Source: Acanthosepion esculentum (taxonomy: Eukaryota > Mollusca > Cephalopoda > Sepiida > Sepiidae). Taken from it: a stretch of DNA of 64,000 bases. Under the pieces are notes generated by a model. It worked only from the letters and a program-made list of their open reading frames with translations. It was not told the origin of the DNA and made no database searches. The stretch is taken from assembly GCA_964036315.1 (NCBI GenBank), contig OZ038509.1:25034705-25098704 (forward strand), read 5' to 3'. Shown piece by piece: positions 9,296-19,844 of this stretch; the stretch's first letter is position 1; each line of letters starts with the position of its first letter. The position numbers were made by a program, and so were the translations under genes.

Positions 9296-10165
9296 CCACT
9301 TTGTGCCATGTGCCTCAATGACGTGGGTGATCATGGCTCTCCACAACTTCCTATCTTTTATTGCTTTAAGTAACTTTTGACCTTTACTATTTCTCCCAGT
9401 CCCTGTTCTGTCATCCATGTTTCTTCTTCATTTATGCACCATGTGTGTCAATGACGCGGGTGATCATGGCTCTCCACAACTTCCTGTCTTTTATTGCTTT
9501 AAGTAACTTTTGACCTTTACTATTTCTCCCAGTCCCTGTTCTGTCATCCACGTTTCTTCTTCATTTATGCACTATGTGTGTCAATGACACGGGTGATCAT
9601 GGCTCTCCACTACTTCCTGTCTTTTATTGCTTTAAGTAACTTTTGACCTTTACCATTTCTCCCAGTCCCTGTTCTGTCATCCACGTTTCTTCTTCATTTA
9701 TGCACCATGTGTGTCAATGACGCGGGTGATCATGGCTCTCCACAACTTCCTGTTTTTTATTGCTTTAAGTAACTTTTGACCTTTACTATTTCTCCCAGTC
9801 CCTGTTCTGTCATCCATGTTTCTTCTTCATTTATGCACCATGTGTGTCAATGACATAGTTGATCATGGCTCTCCACAACTTCCTGTCTTTTATTGCTTTA
9901 AGTAACTTTTGACCTTTACTATTTCTCCCAGTCCCTGTTCTGTCATCCATGTTTCTTCTTCATTTATGCACCATGTGTGTCAATGGCGCGGGTGATCATG
10001 GCTCTCCACAACTTCCTGTCTTTTATTGCTTTAAGTAACTTTTGACCTTTACTATTTCTCCCAGTCCCTGTTCTGTCATCCATGTTTCTTCTTCATTTAT
10101 GCGCCATATGTGTCAATGATGTGGGTGATCATGGCTCTCCACAACTTCCTGTTTTTTTTGTTACT
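9296..10165 (-). repeat. 133-bp tandem array from an RTE LINE C-terminus, seven copies
   Basis: GATCATGGCTCTCC recurs every 133 bp from 9,329 to 10,127. On the minus strand each unit reads KAIKDRKLWRAMITRVI then DTHGA and a stop, the last residues of an RTE-type LINE ORF2, preceded by a stretch resembling WMTEQGLGEIV. The rest of that ORF2 follows on the minus strand at 10,166-10,640, so the array is an expansion of this LINE's own 3' end. 133 is not a multiple of 3, so no long ORF runs through. Confidence 0.85.
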
Positions 10166-10640
10166 CTTAGTAATTTTTACCTTTTTACAATTCCATCCAG
10201 TCCCTTTCCTGCCATTCAAATTCAATTAATTTACTTGCTATTTCCTTATTGCTTCTTTTGCATCAGTATGTACCTGTGAGTGTTAAATTCTGCAAGCACC
10301 CTTTTCTCATTATGTGTACCAGAAATTTCAACTTTCTTTCTGGTGGTAGGTATAAGTGTCTTTTTAGTATCTATTTTCCTTAAAACTTCCTCATTGCTCA
10401 CATGTTCTGCCCATGGTTTTCTTAGCATTCATTGATAAAACCGAATCTCTATCACTTCAAATCTTTTCTTCATCTGTGAAGAGATTGTCCAGCATTCCCT
10501 TTTATAGAGAGGATTATATATTACAAAGCAGTTTGGTACTCTTTTCTTTGTTTCTAAGGACATTTTCCTATCTCTTAATACTTTGCTTACTTTCTGAAAG
10601 ACATCTTTCACTATTATTATTCACCTTTGGAGTCAGATTT
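10166..10640 (-). pseudogene. RTE-type LINE ORF2 C-terminal relic
   Basis: The minus strand, from high to low coordinates, reads LRDRKMSLETKKRVPNCFVI, YKRECWTISSQMKKRFEVIE and then, after a break at about 10,429, MLRKPWAEHVSNEEVLRKID and a degenerate tail. This is the domain C-terminal to the reverse transcriptase in RTE-like LINEs, matching the plus-strand copy at 63,640 (RRMLRIPWTEHVNNGEVLE). One stop and one frameshift are seen. The reverse-transcriptase catalytic motif is not in the window. Confidence 0.8.
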
Positions 10641-11404
10641 TCTACTGTCTGTTACTACACTAATCTCATAGTTACATTTCTGGGCACAATTTAAATTGAC
10701 TGGTCCATTAATAAAAAATAGGGAAAATTTGGTGTGGAATAATTTTTGTAAATTTGTATTCATTAGACTTTCTTCATGCCACGACTTCTTAAAGAGTTAT
10801 ATGTAATTTGTTTTTATATACAAATGTAAAGTTTGAAACAGCACTTACATTATCAACAATTGTATATGACTGTTGTATTGTTACTCAATAATTATAAACA
10901 AGAAAGAAAAAAATTCTTTTATTGTTTAAAAAACCCCCAAAAAACGAGGAAATTTCTAAAAGATATCTTCTCTAATATTTTTGGAACAAGAAATCCAACC
11001 TTACTCGAAATAAAGAAATTCTATAATTCTTCAGACTTATAGAGAAGCTAAAGAAAAGTCAAGCAGACGATGAAGTTTTGTCTTCTGTAATCGTCAAAGT
11101 TGAACAAGTAATTAGCCTTATCTTATTTCGTTTAATAGCCTCCAGTAATTTCTTTGTAGCACACACACACCTTAGAGCAATGAATTCTTAAAAGGCAACG
11201 ATAAATGCCTTGCCATTGTTCCCCCAGACTGAATGTCATTCACATTGGCTTTTGGATGCTTTTCACTTAACAGATGCGTTGCATAGTCAAAAGCAAAGCA
11301 TCCCCATATAGACTTCAATGGGATTCATTTACAGGTCTTGTCTCCCCTCAATTATATATGTTACTAACACGGTCTATAGGTTATGTTGAAGAATTTATTG
11401 CAGT
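10641..11404. other. Unassigned AT-rich sequence
   Basis: A 69-aa open frame at 10,833-11,042 (KNPQKTRKFLKDIFSNIFGT) is Lys- and Asn-rich and not recognised. No splice, promoter or family evidence supports it. Nothing else is seen. Confidence 0.35.
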
Positions 11405-11950
11405 GTGTGATAAGGCAGCTAAGATGCAATGGGTTACTGGGAGTGAAAGAGAATGAGAAGACATCAATGTGGAGAAAGGACAATAAAAGGACAGGTTTCA
11501 GAAAGACAGAAGATGGCGATAATGCCACTAAGGCTCAAGGGGTTACTGGGAGGGAAAGAGAATGAGAAGACATCAATGTGGAGAAAGGACAATAAAAGGA
11601 CAGGTTTCAGAAAGACAGAAGATGGCGATAATGCCACTAAGACTCAAGGGGTTACTGGGAGTGAAAGAGAATGAGAAGACATCAATGTGGAGAAAGGACA
11701 ATAAGAGGACAGGTTTCAGAAAGACAGAAGATGGCGATAATGCCACTAAGACTCAAGGGGTTACTGGGAGTGAAAGAGAATGAGAAGATATCAATGTGGA
11801 GAAAGGACAATAAGAGGACAGGTTTCAGAAAGACAGAAGATGGCGATAATGCCACTAAGACTCAAGGGGTTACTGGGAGGGAAAGAGAATGAGAAGACAT
11901 CAATGTGGAGAAAGGACAAGAAAAGGACAGGTTTCAGAAAGACAGAAAAT
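11405..11950. repeat. 109-bp tandem array, five copies, from a LINE 3' tail
   Basis: ACATCAATGTGGAGAAAGG recurs at 11,461, 11,570, 11,679, 11,788 and 11,897. Each unit contains GGCGATAATGCCACTAAG(A/G)CTCAAGGGGTTACTGGGAG-like sequence, the complement of the CR1/Jockey-like LINE 3' end found at 12,115 and 34,800. The overlapping 60-73-aa frames repeat with the unit and are not genes. Confidence 0.9.
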
Positions 11951-11999
11951 ATCACAGAAAAGCAATTTCTTTAAAATGGCGGTTGCTGCTTTTATAGGA

Positions 12000-12655
12000 T
12001 ATTGGCACATTTATTGATAACCAGTGGTTTTAAATAAAGTAAAGGGCACATAACCGTAAAAATTATTGGCAAATACAATGTGAATACCTTGTTTATATAA
12101 TTTTTACCTTTTTTTTTCCCAAATCATTTCACCCCAAGCAAGGCAATAATGCCACTAGGATGCAGGGGGTGACAGTGAGTGAAAGAGAATGAGAAGACTT
12201 TAGTGAGGAGACGTAAGAAAAAGAGCAATGGTGATTGATGTTGCATTTAAATATTTTGAAGATTGTAGGTGGCAAAAAAGCAAGAAATTGAAAGGGAATT
12301 TTAAAGGTAAGAAGTATGAGAGTTACTGACACATTTATTGATAACTATCAGTTTGACATTTTTAAGTAAAGGGCACATAACTGTAAAAATTATTGACAAA
12401 TACAATGTGAATGCCTTGTTTATATAATTTTTTAATTCTTTTTTTTAATCATTTCACCTATGCAAGGTGATAATGTAACTAGGATGCAGGGGGTGACAGT
12501 GAGTGAAAGAGAACAAGAAGAGAAGTAAGGAAAAGGACAATGGTGATTGGCGTTGCATTTAAATTTTTGAAGATTGTAGGTGGCAGAGAAGCAAGAAATC
12601 GAAAGAGGGTTCCACAGTCAAGAAGTGTGAGAAAATAAACTTTTAGAATAGAACT
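12000..12655 (-). mobile_element. Two tandem LINE 3' ends (CR1/Jockey-like)
   Basis: A segment of about 330 bp is present twice (12,000-12,335 and 12,335-12,655), including the shared GGGCACATAAC and AATACAATGTGAAT tracts. On the minus strand each copy holds the end of ORF2: the second reads LWNPLSISCF then YNLQKFKCNANHHC. A 3' tail follows, with GTAACCCCT-type and CTTGCTTGGGGTGA-type sequence. The tandem pair lies next to the 109-bp array made from the same tail. Confidence 0.8.
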
Positions 12656-13094
12656 TAAGGTTACATCTAGCTAATGCAAACAGTAAAACCTAATAGCCAA
12701 TTCTAAAAGTACACTTAAATTTTCGCAGTCAAGATATCAAGGATGAAAAAATTAATTTATCAACTCTGATTTTGGTTGATTTTACATCTGTTTATATAAA
12801 CATTTATAGACCACTTTAAAAAGGTTGCTCACTTATCATTGGCTTGAGGCCTTATATCCTGGTTGTGAAAGCTTTCTGATTGGTTGGCCAAAATATCTAT
12901 TTTTGAAAATACGTAAATTTTGGTCTCCTTGTTGTTATGTTTATTTCTTGTCTTACATCATGGTTGTGAGACCTTTTTGATTGGTTGGTCAAATTATGGC
13001 TTTGTTTACCTGTCGATTTTTATTATCTATTTTTTACTGATGGTGACATCTTGTTATTTATTTTTCTATCACTACACTATTACAGTGATGTCAT
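12656..13094. other. Unassigned, with a short degenerate direct repeat
   Basis: GGTTGTGA(A/G)A(G/C)CTTT(C/T)TGATTGGTTGG recurs at about 12,860 and 12,963. No gene is seen. Confidence 0.4.
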
Positions 13095-13500
13095 GGTTAC
13101 TAAGGCAGAGGGTTACTAAATGAGGTTGTTGTATGGAGGTAAGAGGAGGAAGTAAGAGCAGATTATGAGGATATGTAGGATAGATAATAGTTGAACCTAG
13201 ACATGAAGAGATTAAGATTATCATGATTGGGGAAGCAACATTTTGGGAATCTGTTCCATAAAGCGGCAGTTCTCCGGACAAAGCTGTCCAAAGAAAATTG
13301 CCTCCTTATCAATGCAATATGAAAGAAATGATGATGATTCAATCATGTCTATGTGGCATGGTAGGTCTTAGATATAAAGGTCTGAACTGGTGAAACTAGA
13401 GAACATAGCACGCCAGAACATTTGTCATGGAAATAGCGATAGAATAATGAGAAGCTTATAATGTGTTGTGGAGTTATTTCCACAATAGAACTTGTAGTCG
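13095..13500 (-). pseudogene. LINE ORF2 C-terminal relic, second subfamily
   Basis: The minus strand reads RRTAALWNRFPKCCFPN then DNLNLFMSRFNYYLSY, the same C-terminal pattern (LWN-x2-P, CFP, LxxFK) as the LINE at 34,176 but of a separate subfamily that also lies at 54,185-54,820. Upstream coding sequence on the minus strand (13,370-13,500) is still alignable with that copy. No intact frame remains. Confidence 0.65.
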
Positions 13501-14039
13501 GACTAAATGCGTCCTAAATGGGGTAAACGTACAGAAACATTAGGAACTTGTAAATAAGTGTTACGCAGAGTAATCGAGTTGTGGTCGCTGATAACTACTC
13601 CTCCCTCCTACTTATAATAGGTGGGAAAGTCTATTATCTAGACAAGGTGTCTTCCACTATAACATAATGTCTGTGGGGAAAGGGGTTGTAGGGTGGAAAA
13701 TAATTCATCACCCACAGGGCCGTGTAAATGTTTTTCTACTATGTTATGGTTGGAAAGTTAGGATTGGGTAAATATGGCAGGAATATTCCATTTTGGGGTT
13801 TGGTCTGGCGGTTGATTTAAAGGATTGTGGTTCTGCAGTTAGTTGCATTAGATTCTAAGCAGGCAGTAATGGAAAACCTGCAGTACTATGTTGGCAAAGG
13901 ATTAAATATCTTTTAAAGAGTAAAATTGCAGTAGAGAAAATGGAAATGAGAACCGTTTGTTGCAGGCTATTATCAGTAAAGAGAGGTATTGATTTAAGAT
14001 GGAGGGATTTGTCAGCTTCAGGTGAAAAATGACAAGTCC
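13501..14039. other. Unassigned, probably further LINE relic
   Basis: Continues the direction of the 13,095 relic without recognisable motifs. A 147-aa minus-strand frame at 13,855-14,298 has no recognisable domain and overlaps the 148-bp triplication, so it is not called as a gene. Confidence 0.35.
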
Positions 14040-14486
14040 TTGTTTTGATACAGAAACTAAATGCTAATTGGCTGCTTTCTGATAAGGAAAACATTTGGCA
14101 TTCATTGGTCAAGAAGCCAGTGTCATTCGAGCTATGCTTTTCTTCACTTTCTGGCCATTGAACTGGAATCAAAGTGTAGTATCTGTTCTCCCCATCTCTG
14201 ATGTAAATACGAATATTAGCCATTTCCTGATAAGGAAATATTTGGCATAATTTACCAAACAAGACAGTGCTACTCAAGCTAGCCTTTTCAGCTCTCACTG
14301 TTTATTGACCTGGGATCAAAGTGTATCATCTGTTCTCTCTATCAGTGATTGCAATGCGACTATAAGCCATTTCCTTATGAGGAAACATTTGACATTCATT
14401 GAGCAAGCAGCCAGTTACTTGAGTTGGGTTATGCTTTTCTTCACTCTCTGGCCATCTAACTGGGATCAAAGTGTAGTATCTGTTAA
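14040..14486. repeat. 148-bp imperfect tandem triplication
   Basis: AAAGTGTA(G/T)(T/C)ATCTGTT recurs at about 14,171, 14,319 and 14,468. Matching upstream segments contain GATAAGGAAA, CATTTGGCAT and CTTTTCTTCACT. The copies differ by several percent and by small indels, so the array is old. No parent is recognised. Confidence 0.8.
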
Positions 14487-15124
14487 GATAAAATTCTTTG
14501 AATTGCTGATATAGAGGATAAACATAGAATGTTTCTATGTGGACAAGGAAAGTGACCTGGAGAGACAGTCAGTGGGTCATGGAGTTGATGTATGTGATGG
14601 TTGGTTGACTGGGGTTACTCGTGGGGATGTTAAATGATGGCTTACCTTCGTGGGGATGTTAACAGCTTACCTGTTTGCCATAACTACTGAATGCTGGGAG
14701 TGGCATTCTTAAAAGCAAACTGCGTGGATCATGACTGCATTTTTTGTCATACCTTTTTCTTTAGTGGAAACATTTGTGATTGGCTCCTTTTATATTGTAT
14801 TTTATAGTGTTTATTTTTTGGGGAGGAGATTTGTTTTGTGAGCTGGGGGTGATGCTCAGAACCGCTGCAGAGAGGACGACTTTTAGTACTCACATCTGGC
14901 TGACAGCTTTTGATGTAGAGTAAATCAAAAACAGATCTAATGTGAAGCAGAGTATAACATATATAAAAAGAAATCTGTAACTTTTTAAGAAGTGAATGAT
15001 ATGAAACCAAATTTTATTTAATGTTTTCTCTTGATTGGCTTTATAATTACTTTTTTTTCAAAAGGCAATCCTAATAAACGAACTCTGATAAGCACTGCTT
15101 TTGAGACATTTTCATCCAGGCATT
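14487..15124. other. Unassigned sequence
   Basis: A short repeat CTTAC(C)TTCGTGGGGATGTTAA occurs twice at about 14,616-14,660. No gene is seen. Confidence 0.4.
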
Positions 15125-15700
15125 ACTCTCATGTTGTATATGTCATACCCAGCCTCAGGACCTGATGAAGATTCTATATCAATAACCTTCAGCCAAATCT
15201 CATATTTGTAAAATTTCACTGGCATCATCCTGAAATGTTATGTTGTACCAGTAGACTTCCCCAGAAATGGAACATCCCCCACCACATTTCTTATCTTTGG
15301 AACTTTGTGAAATGTCCTCAAGCAGAATGACCTTTTCCTCACTCATGCAGAATTCATTGTCAATGTCTTCCGGCACATTTGACGAGGATTAAATATCCTT
15401 GATATGGCAAGAGGCTGCATCAACCTTGATGGATTGTGGGCTAATGATTCCAGTGATCCTCTCCAATCCAAACTTCGATGTTCACTGGTGTCTTCAGATG
15501 TTTTTATCTCAACAATATGTTCCATCTGATACACATCATGCCCCACCTCAGGTCCCGATGAAGATACCATATGAATAATCCTTCAGCCAAACCTCATATT
15601 TGTAGATTTCGCTGACAGGTGCAGCTGAGGGTGAGGCATCACTCTGAAATGTTACTGCCCCAGAAATAGAACATTGTTTCTTTACAGCAAATCCCTCTGA
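15125..15700. repeat. Diverged direct repeats about 410 bp apart
   Basis: The segment CCTCAGG(A/T)CC(T/C)GATGAAGAT, CTTCAGCCAAA and CTCATATTTGTA at 15,150-15,270 recurs at 15,545-15,670 and is followed in both by CCCCAGAAATGGAACAT-like sequence. Probably an old duplication inside an unrecognised element. Confidence 0.6.
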
Positions 15701-16332
15701 CCCTTTTCCATTATTCCATTTCTTCATTGATCAGATGCATATTCAAAACATATCCAAATGCCCCAAGAACCACAACATTAAAGTTTTGCTGCAGAATTTT
15801 TCATCTTTATCAAAAAGGAGCTCAACTCGGTGGCCTCTTCAAAAAATATCAACTCAATTTGGTGTATGACACCTGCAGAATTTACCAAATTGTGAAATGC
15901 TCAGGAAAGCAGTTAACAAGTATCAAGTAATACCTGCCGCCGTAATGCATGATATCCCTTCCCAGCATGCACCAGAGTTTGTTTCCATCTATTTTTCCTG
16001 TCAATATACCAGATTTATATATTGACAGAACATGCAATTCTTGATCACTAACTGAATGCAAGCAGCAAGCACACATCATTAATTATAGACCCACAGAAAT
16101 TGTGGTAAACATAGACCTTTGTGCCCACAAAAAACTGGAGTGTCAAATGGATGGTTTTCTTATTGATACCACTATTATTTCAACTACCTTCACTCCTTGG
16201 CAATGTTTATTGCTTTAAAAACCAATGGTTAAAATTGTAATAAAAACCAAAACATTATTGTAGAATATTGGTTAGCTTGCCAGTGGTCTGACACACAAGC
16301 GGGTAAGTGTGGCCAGAAGCTAAAACTGACTT
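15701..16332. other. Unassigned sequence upstream of promoter candidate
   Basis: No repeat or gene was recognised. This is one of the less repetitive stretches of the window, which fits upstream sequence of a host gene but does not prove it. Confidence 0.35.
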
Positions 16333-16512
16333 GAGTCATTTACTGGAGTGATATATGGGTGAATAGAGACCACTCATGCAAATGTATTAGGCAGGTCCAT
16401 TCTAGCAAAATGGACCAACCTAACTGGTGTATTGGGCACTCTCCTATAAAATGAGGTAAAATTAGCTGGCCTGCTTTTCAAGAGCACACAGGAAGGCAGC
16501 CATGATAGTAGG
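16333..16512 (+). promoter_or_regulatory. Core promoter and short first exon candidate
   Basis: In order: an AP-1-type TGAGTCA at 16,333; the octamer ATGCAAAT at 16,377; a TATA box TATAAAA at 16,445; a TCA initiator about 33 bp later (16,478); an ATG at 16,502 in the context GCCATGA; and a consensus 5' splice site TAG/GTAAGT with GT at 16,512. The exon would start a protein Met-Ile-Val and split the fourth codon. Each element alone is weak; the ordered spacing is what supports the call. No downstream exon was found, so the gene is unknown. It could also be the promoter of an unrecognised retroelement. Confidence 0.35.
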
Positions 16513-16854
16513 TAAGTCACTTGACTTCTACAATGATGAAAGTGAATTTACGCAATTGCTTTTGTTTTTGAGAATTTACAACATTTTTTTATACCTTTTG
16601 TTGTGACCAAGTAAATGGCTAAGAAATAACAAAGACCAGGGTTGCAGATATAGCATATATTAAACAGTAAGTACAACAGAAGAGTATGACACGACTAGTG
16701 AGTGGGTGTCAGTTGACCCAGCGTTCAATCTACTCAACCTTCCCCCAAGGCCTTCTCTCCTTCTAATCTTATAGTAGGTGAAAGAGACCAACATAATCTC
16801 TTTTCAGGGAGGATACCACAACACCTGGAGGTCATAGTAGATGCAAAATACATG
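16513..16854. other. Unassigned sequence, possible intron start
   Basis: Follows the candidate splice donor. No coding motif is seen. Confidence 0.35.
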
Positions 16855-17660
16855 TGGATATTTAATAAAAAAAATGTTTAGCTCAATTACAAAGTATGTT
16901 AATTGAAGAATATAAATTTTATACCTTAACTCAGACTGTTACATCTGATTGGGACTCAGGCTATCATGGGGACTGTCTGTTTACATCAGATGTAGTAGTA
17001 GATACAAAGTGTTGTATAAGTGTAAGTGTTGTTGCCGACACTGTAGTTTGAAACTAGATCGCCAGGGAGTAACATGGGCAATTCCATTATTAAGTAGATC
17101 ACATGATCATAAAGGAAGTGAATAAATAGGAAGTAGCGTGATGACTATATGATCACTGTTCCCTCTTCTTGTCTATCCACTATTGTTATACGTTCACTCT
17201 CTCTACTACTATATGGATTATGATTCTCTTCTAATTATTATACTATTTGGTGATTACTACTTGAACAAGTATTACTAGTGGGATATTATTGGAAGGCATT
17301 ACTACTAGTGTCTATGAAGTCTTGAATATAATGAGCGTTTTTGGAAGTGATAACGAGCTTTCGCTTGACATAGCAAAAGTGACAAGCGAAGCAGTCCAAC
17401 ATCACAAAACAAAGTATGTGCAAACATTTAAAAGAAAGATTCTTAGCTCTGTTTGAAAGTGTGTTAATTGAAGAATATAAATTTTATACCTTAACTCAGA
17501 CTGTTACATCCAGTTGGTACTCAGGCTATCATGTGGACTGTCTACTTGATATTTTGTATTTACATCAGATGTAGTAGTAGATACAAAGTATGTGCAAATA
17601 TTTAAATGAAAGATTGTTAGCTCTATTTGAAAGTACGTTACTTGAGGAATATAACATTTC
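16855..17660. repeat. Direct repeats around a possible LTR-like block
   Basis: A 150-bp segment (GAAGAATATAAATTTTATAC ... ATCAGATGTAGTAGTAGATA) at 16,860-17,010 recurs at 17,430-17,600, with a third partial copy of its edge at 17,585-17,650. Between them is a unique block with ATCACATGATCAT and, at 17,331-17,456, a 41-codon frame starting MSVFGSDNELSLDIAK. The frame runs into the repeat and stops there. It might be a leader or gag start of an unrecognised LTR element, or chance. Confidence 0.5.
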
Positions 17661-18516
17661 TAATAATTATACATTAATAAAATATACAGATTAATTATTT
17701 GATATATGTTTTAAATGTATAATTTTGATCTTTCTCTGTAAATTAAAAGTTAATTAAATGTACTTTTAGTTTATATCAACTGGGATATCATATCTTATTA
17801 ATAATTATCAATAAAATGACATCTTATTATTTTATCTGAAAATGATTAATTAACAGAAGATAATGAATCTATAATTTGATTCTGACTAATTAGTTCCTTT
17901 TACCAAATCATAATTTATATGCAACAATATATAACCTCTAGGTAAAATAGTCATCATTATTAAACACGAATAATAATGTGTAACCTTTATTAAAGCAACA
18001 GGGATAAATATTTTTCAGTGTAAAGGCAATGTTAATTCTCTTCATAGTCCATTACATTTATAAACAGAAATGCCCAATTCAAAAATAAAGAACATATCAG
18101 GCAATCCAAATATGTTGTCTGGTAAATCATGTTTTCTGACTGGTCAATTCTCCAATAAAAAAAATATACTGCATATAACATAGATAGGTGTGTATTTGGC
18201 TTTCAAAGTGAGAGCTGAGGCAACTGTTGTTAAGGAAACCAACTTATAGAGTCACCATCTTTGTATTAGCAGCAGCCATTTTGGTATGGCAGCCATGTTG
18301 TTTTTAGAGCAAACATTTACAAAGAAACAATGGCCTTTTTTTTGAATGAATAAATTTACTGCTATCTCTTGAAAAAAAAAAAGAAGGAATTAATCCTCAA
18401 TCAACTTGCAGCTTAATATGCCATCAAATAAGCCAACTTGGTTAAAAGATCCAAAGGTATCATCTTTAATTATATTCTTGATGATATTTTAAAGTTTATT
18501 CTGTTATATATATATA
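17661..18516. other. Very AT-rich unassigned sequence
   Basis: No gene or clear repeat. A11 run at about 18,372. Confidence 0.4.
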
Positions 18517-18619
18517 TAGGAAGAAATATACTCTTAAGGTGTGCTATATTTATAGGATAAAGTGCTCAATATCAGAGATAGAGTGTGTGTAAATATAAAA
18601 GTGAACATTGAAGTCAACA

Positions 18620-18677
<58 letters not shown>

Positions 18678-18683
18678 TTAATC
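18517..18683. repeat. Truncated family-B element and (TA)n
   Basis: The left half of the family-B palindrome (GAAGAAATATACTCTTAAGG to CAACACTTA) is cut off exactly where (TA)n begins at about 18,625. The ribozyme core is absent from this copy. Confidence 0.85.
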
Positions 18684-18860
18684 ATTTCAAATCAAACTAG
18701 GCAATAAAGCCCCTAAGATGCAAGGAGTTACTGAGTGTTAGAGAAAATGAGAAAAAGAAAACATTATTAAGGAGAGAGAAGAATAAAAGAACACAAATTA
18801 GGAAGACAGAAGATAATGATTAATATTGCACTTAAATTTTATGATCAAAGTTGATTTGAA
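18684..18860 (-). mobile_element. LINE 3' end (CR1/Jockey-like), worn
   Basis: The minus strand carries the LINE tail: a weak match to CTTGCTTGGGGTGA, then TAACTCCTTGCATCTTAGGG and, upstream, TTTAAGTGCAATATTAATC, the end of ORF2 (LxxFKCNxNHH). It is heavily mutated. Confidence 0.55.
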
Positions 18861-18869
18861 ACCCAAAAT

Positions 18870-19545
18870 ATAGGCTCATCGTATGTAGGAATACAAAAGC
18901 TGATTATCTCCATTTGGTCAAGATGAAGTAACATGAATCATGTGATGACCGCTTAATGATGTTACTTCATAGTGTGACAAAAATGGCCAGTCAGTCAGCT
19001 TTCAGGAGTCAAACAGAGCTTTTTTTTAGTCTGGGCCCCTTGGCCAACACTGAGGCTAAATCTGCCACATAGTGCTGCTTACAAACCTATGCTGTTGGTT
19101 TCCTATGGAAATATGTTTCTACCACATATAGAAATTATCTCTGGCTCACAGTCCTCAATTTGGGAAAAATCCAGGAATCACTAGTGACATAGTTAAAATC
19201 TGGAATGCTAAATATGACTTCTCCAGACACAGAAGAATCTCCTGCAGATCCAGTTCCTGCTGAGAATTATTATACATAAGACTCATTTTTTCATTCTCTT
19301 TTCACTCTGTTTGCTGTTGTGTATACATGCTATATTTTTCTGCATGGGAAAATATAAATATGTATATAGTTGTGTATGACAGCATAAAACTCTCTCTGAG
19401 AACAAATCATGTTTGTCATTCTTTTTCTTTCAGCTATTTCCTTCTGTCTGTGACAGAATGTGTTATCATGGATATGATAATGCCCATAATGGGGGAAAAT
19501 ACAAACTGGGAGAATATATCATTTCTTCAATAATTCATCCATCAT
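18870..19545 (+). repeat. Dispersed repeat, LTR-like, copy 1
   Basis: Alignable over most of its length with 45,430-45,960 (shared TTATCTCC, TTTGGTCAAGAT, CAGGAGTCAAAC, CATAAAACTCTCTCTGAGAAC, CCCATAATGGGGGAAA). A start at TGTAGG (18,884) and an end at TGTTATCA (19,468) followed by TGG would fit an LTR and primer-binding site, but target duplications and internal genes are not visible. Confidence 0.45.
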
Positions 19546-19844
19546 CTTGTGATATTCTTGATGTGATACAATATTATTAATCTCCATTATTTAGTGACTC
19601 CAACACAATATTATTATTAGAACACCATTAATCTTAAAAGAAAGTAATTTCTATTTTTTGGTGTTTATAAAACAAATCCATTAAGATAATCTCCGTAAAT
19701 TTTGGAACAGACAGACAGATAAAATGAGGTGCAAAGAGTAAGGTAGATATAGAATATTTTGTCAGTTGAAGCCTCTGATCTTCATGTGATTTTGCTGTAG
19801 AAGGACATTTATATTACGGTTACATTTAGCCATTTCAACTGTAA
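19546..19844. other. LINE relic margin and unassigned sequence
   Basis: Mostly unassigned. From about 19,809 the minus strand reads LAASPYLLQLKWLNVTVI-like sequence, the expected continuation of the LINE ORF2 that forms the 97-bp array. Confidence 0.45.

Noticed and set aside
11274..11974. Overlapping 60-73-aa frames with a repeated Lys/Arg-rich sequence
   Set aside because: They repeat with the 109-bp unit, which is a LINE tail in reverse.
13855..14298. 147-aa minus-strand open frame
   Set aside because: Overlaps an imperfect 148-bp triplication and has no recognisable motif, so it is probably a chance frame.
15150..15180. CTGATGAAG string as another hammerhead
   Set aside because: No GAAA follows at the right spacing and no stem pairs.
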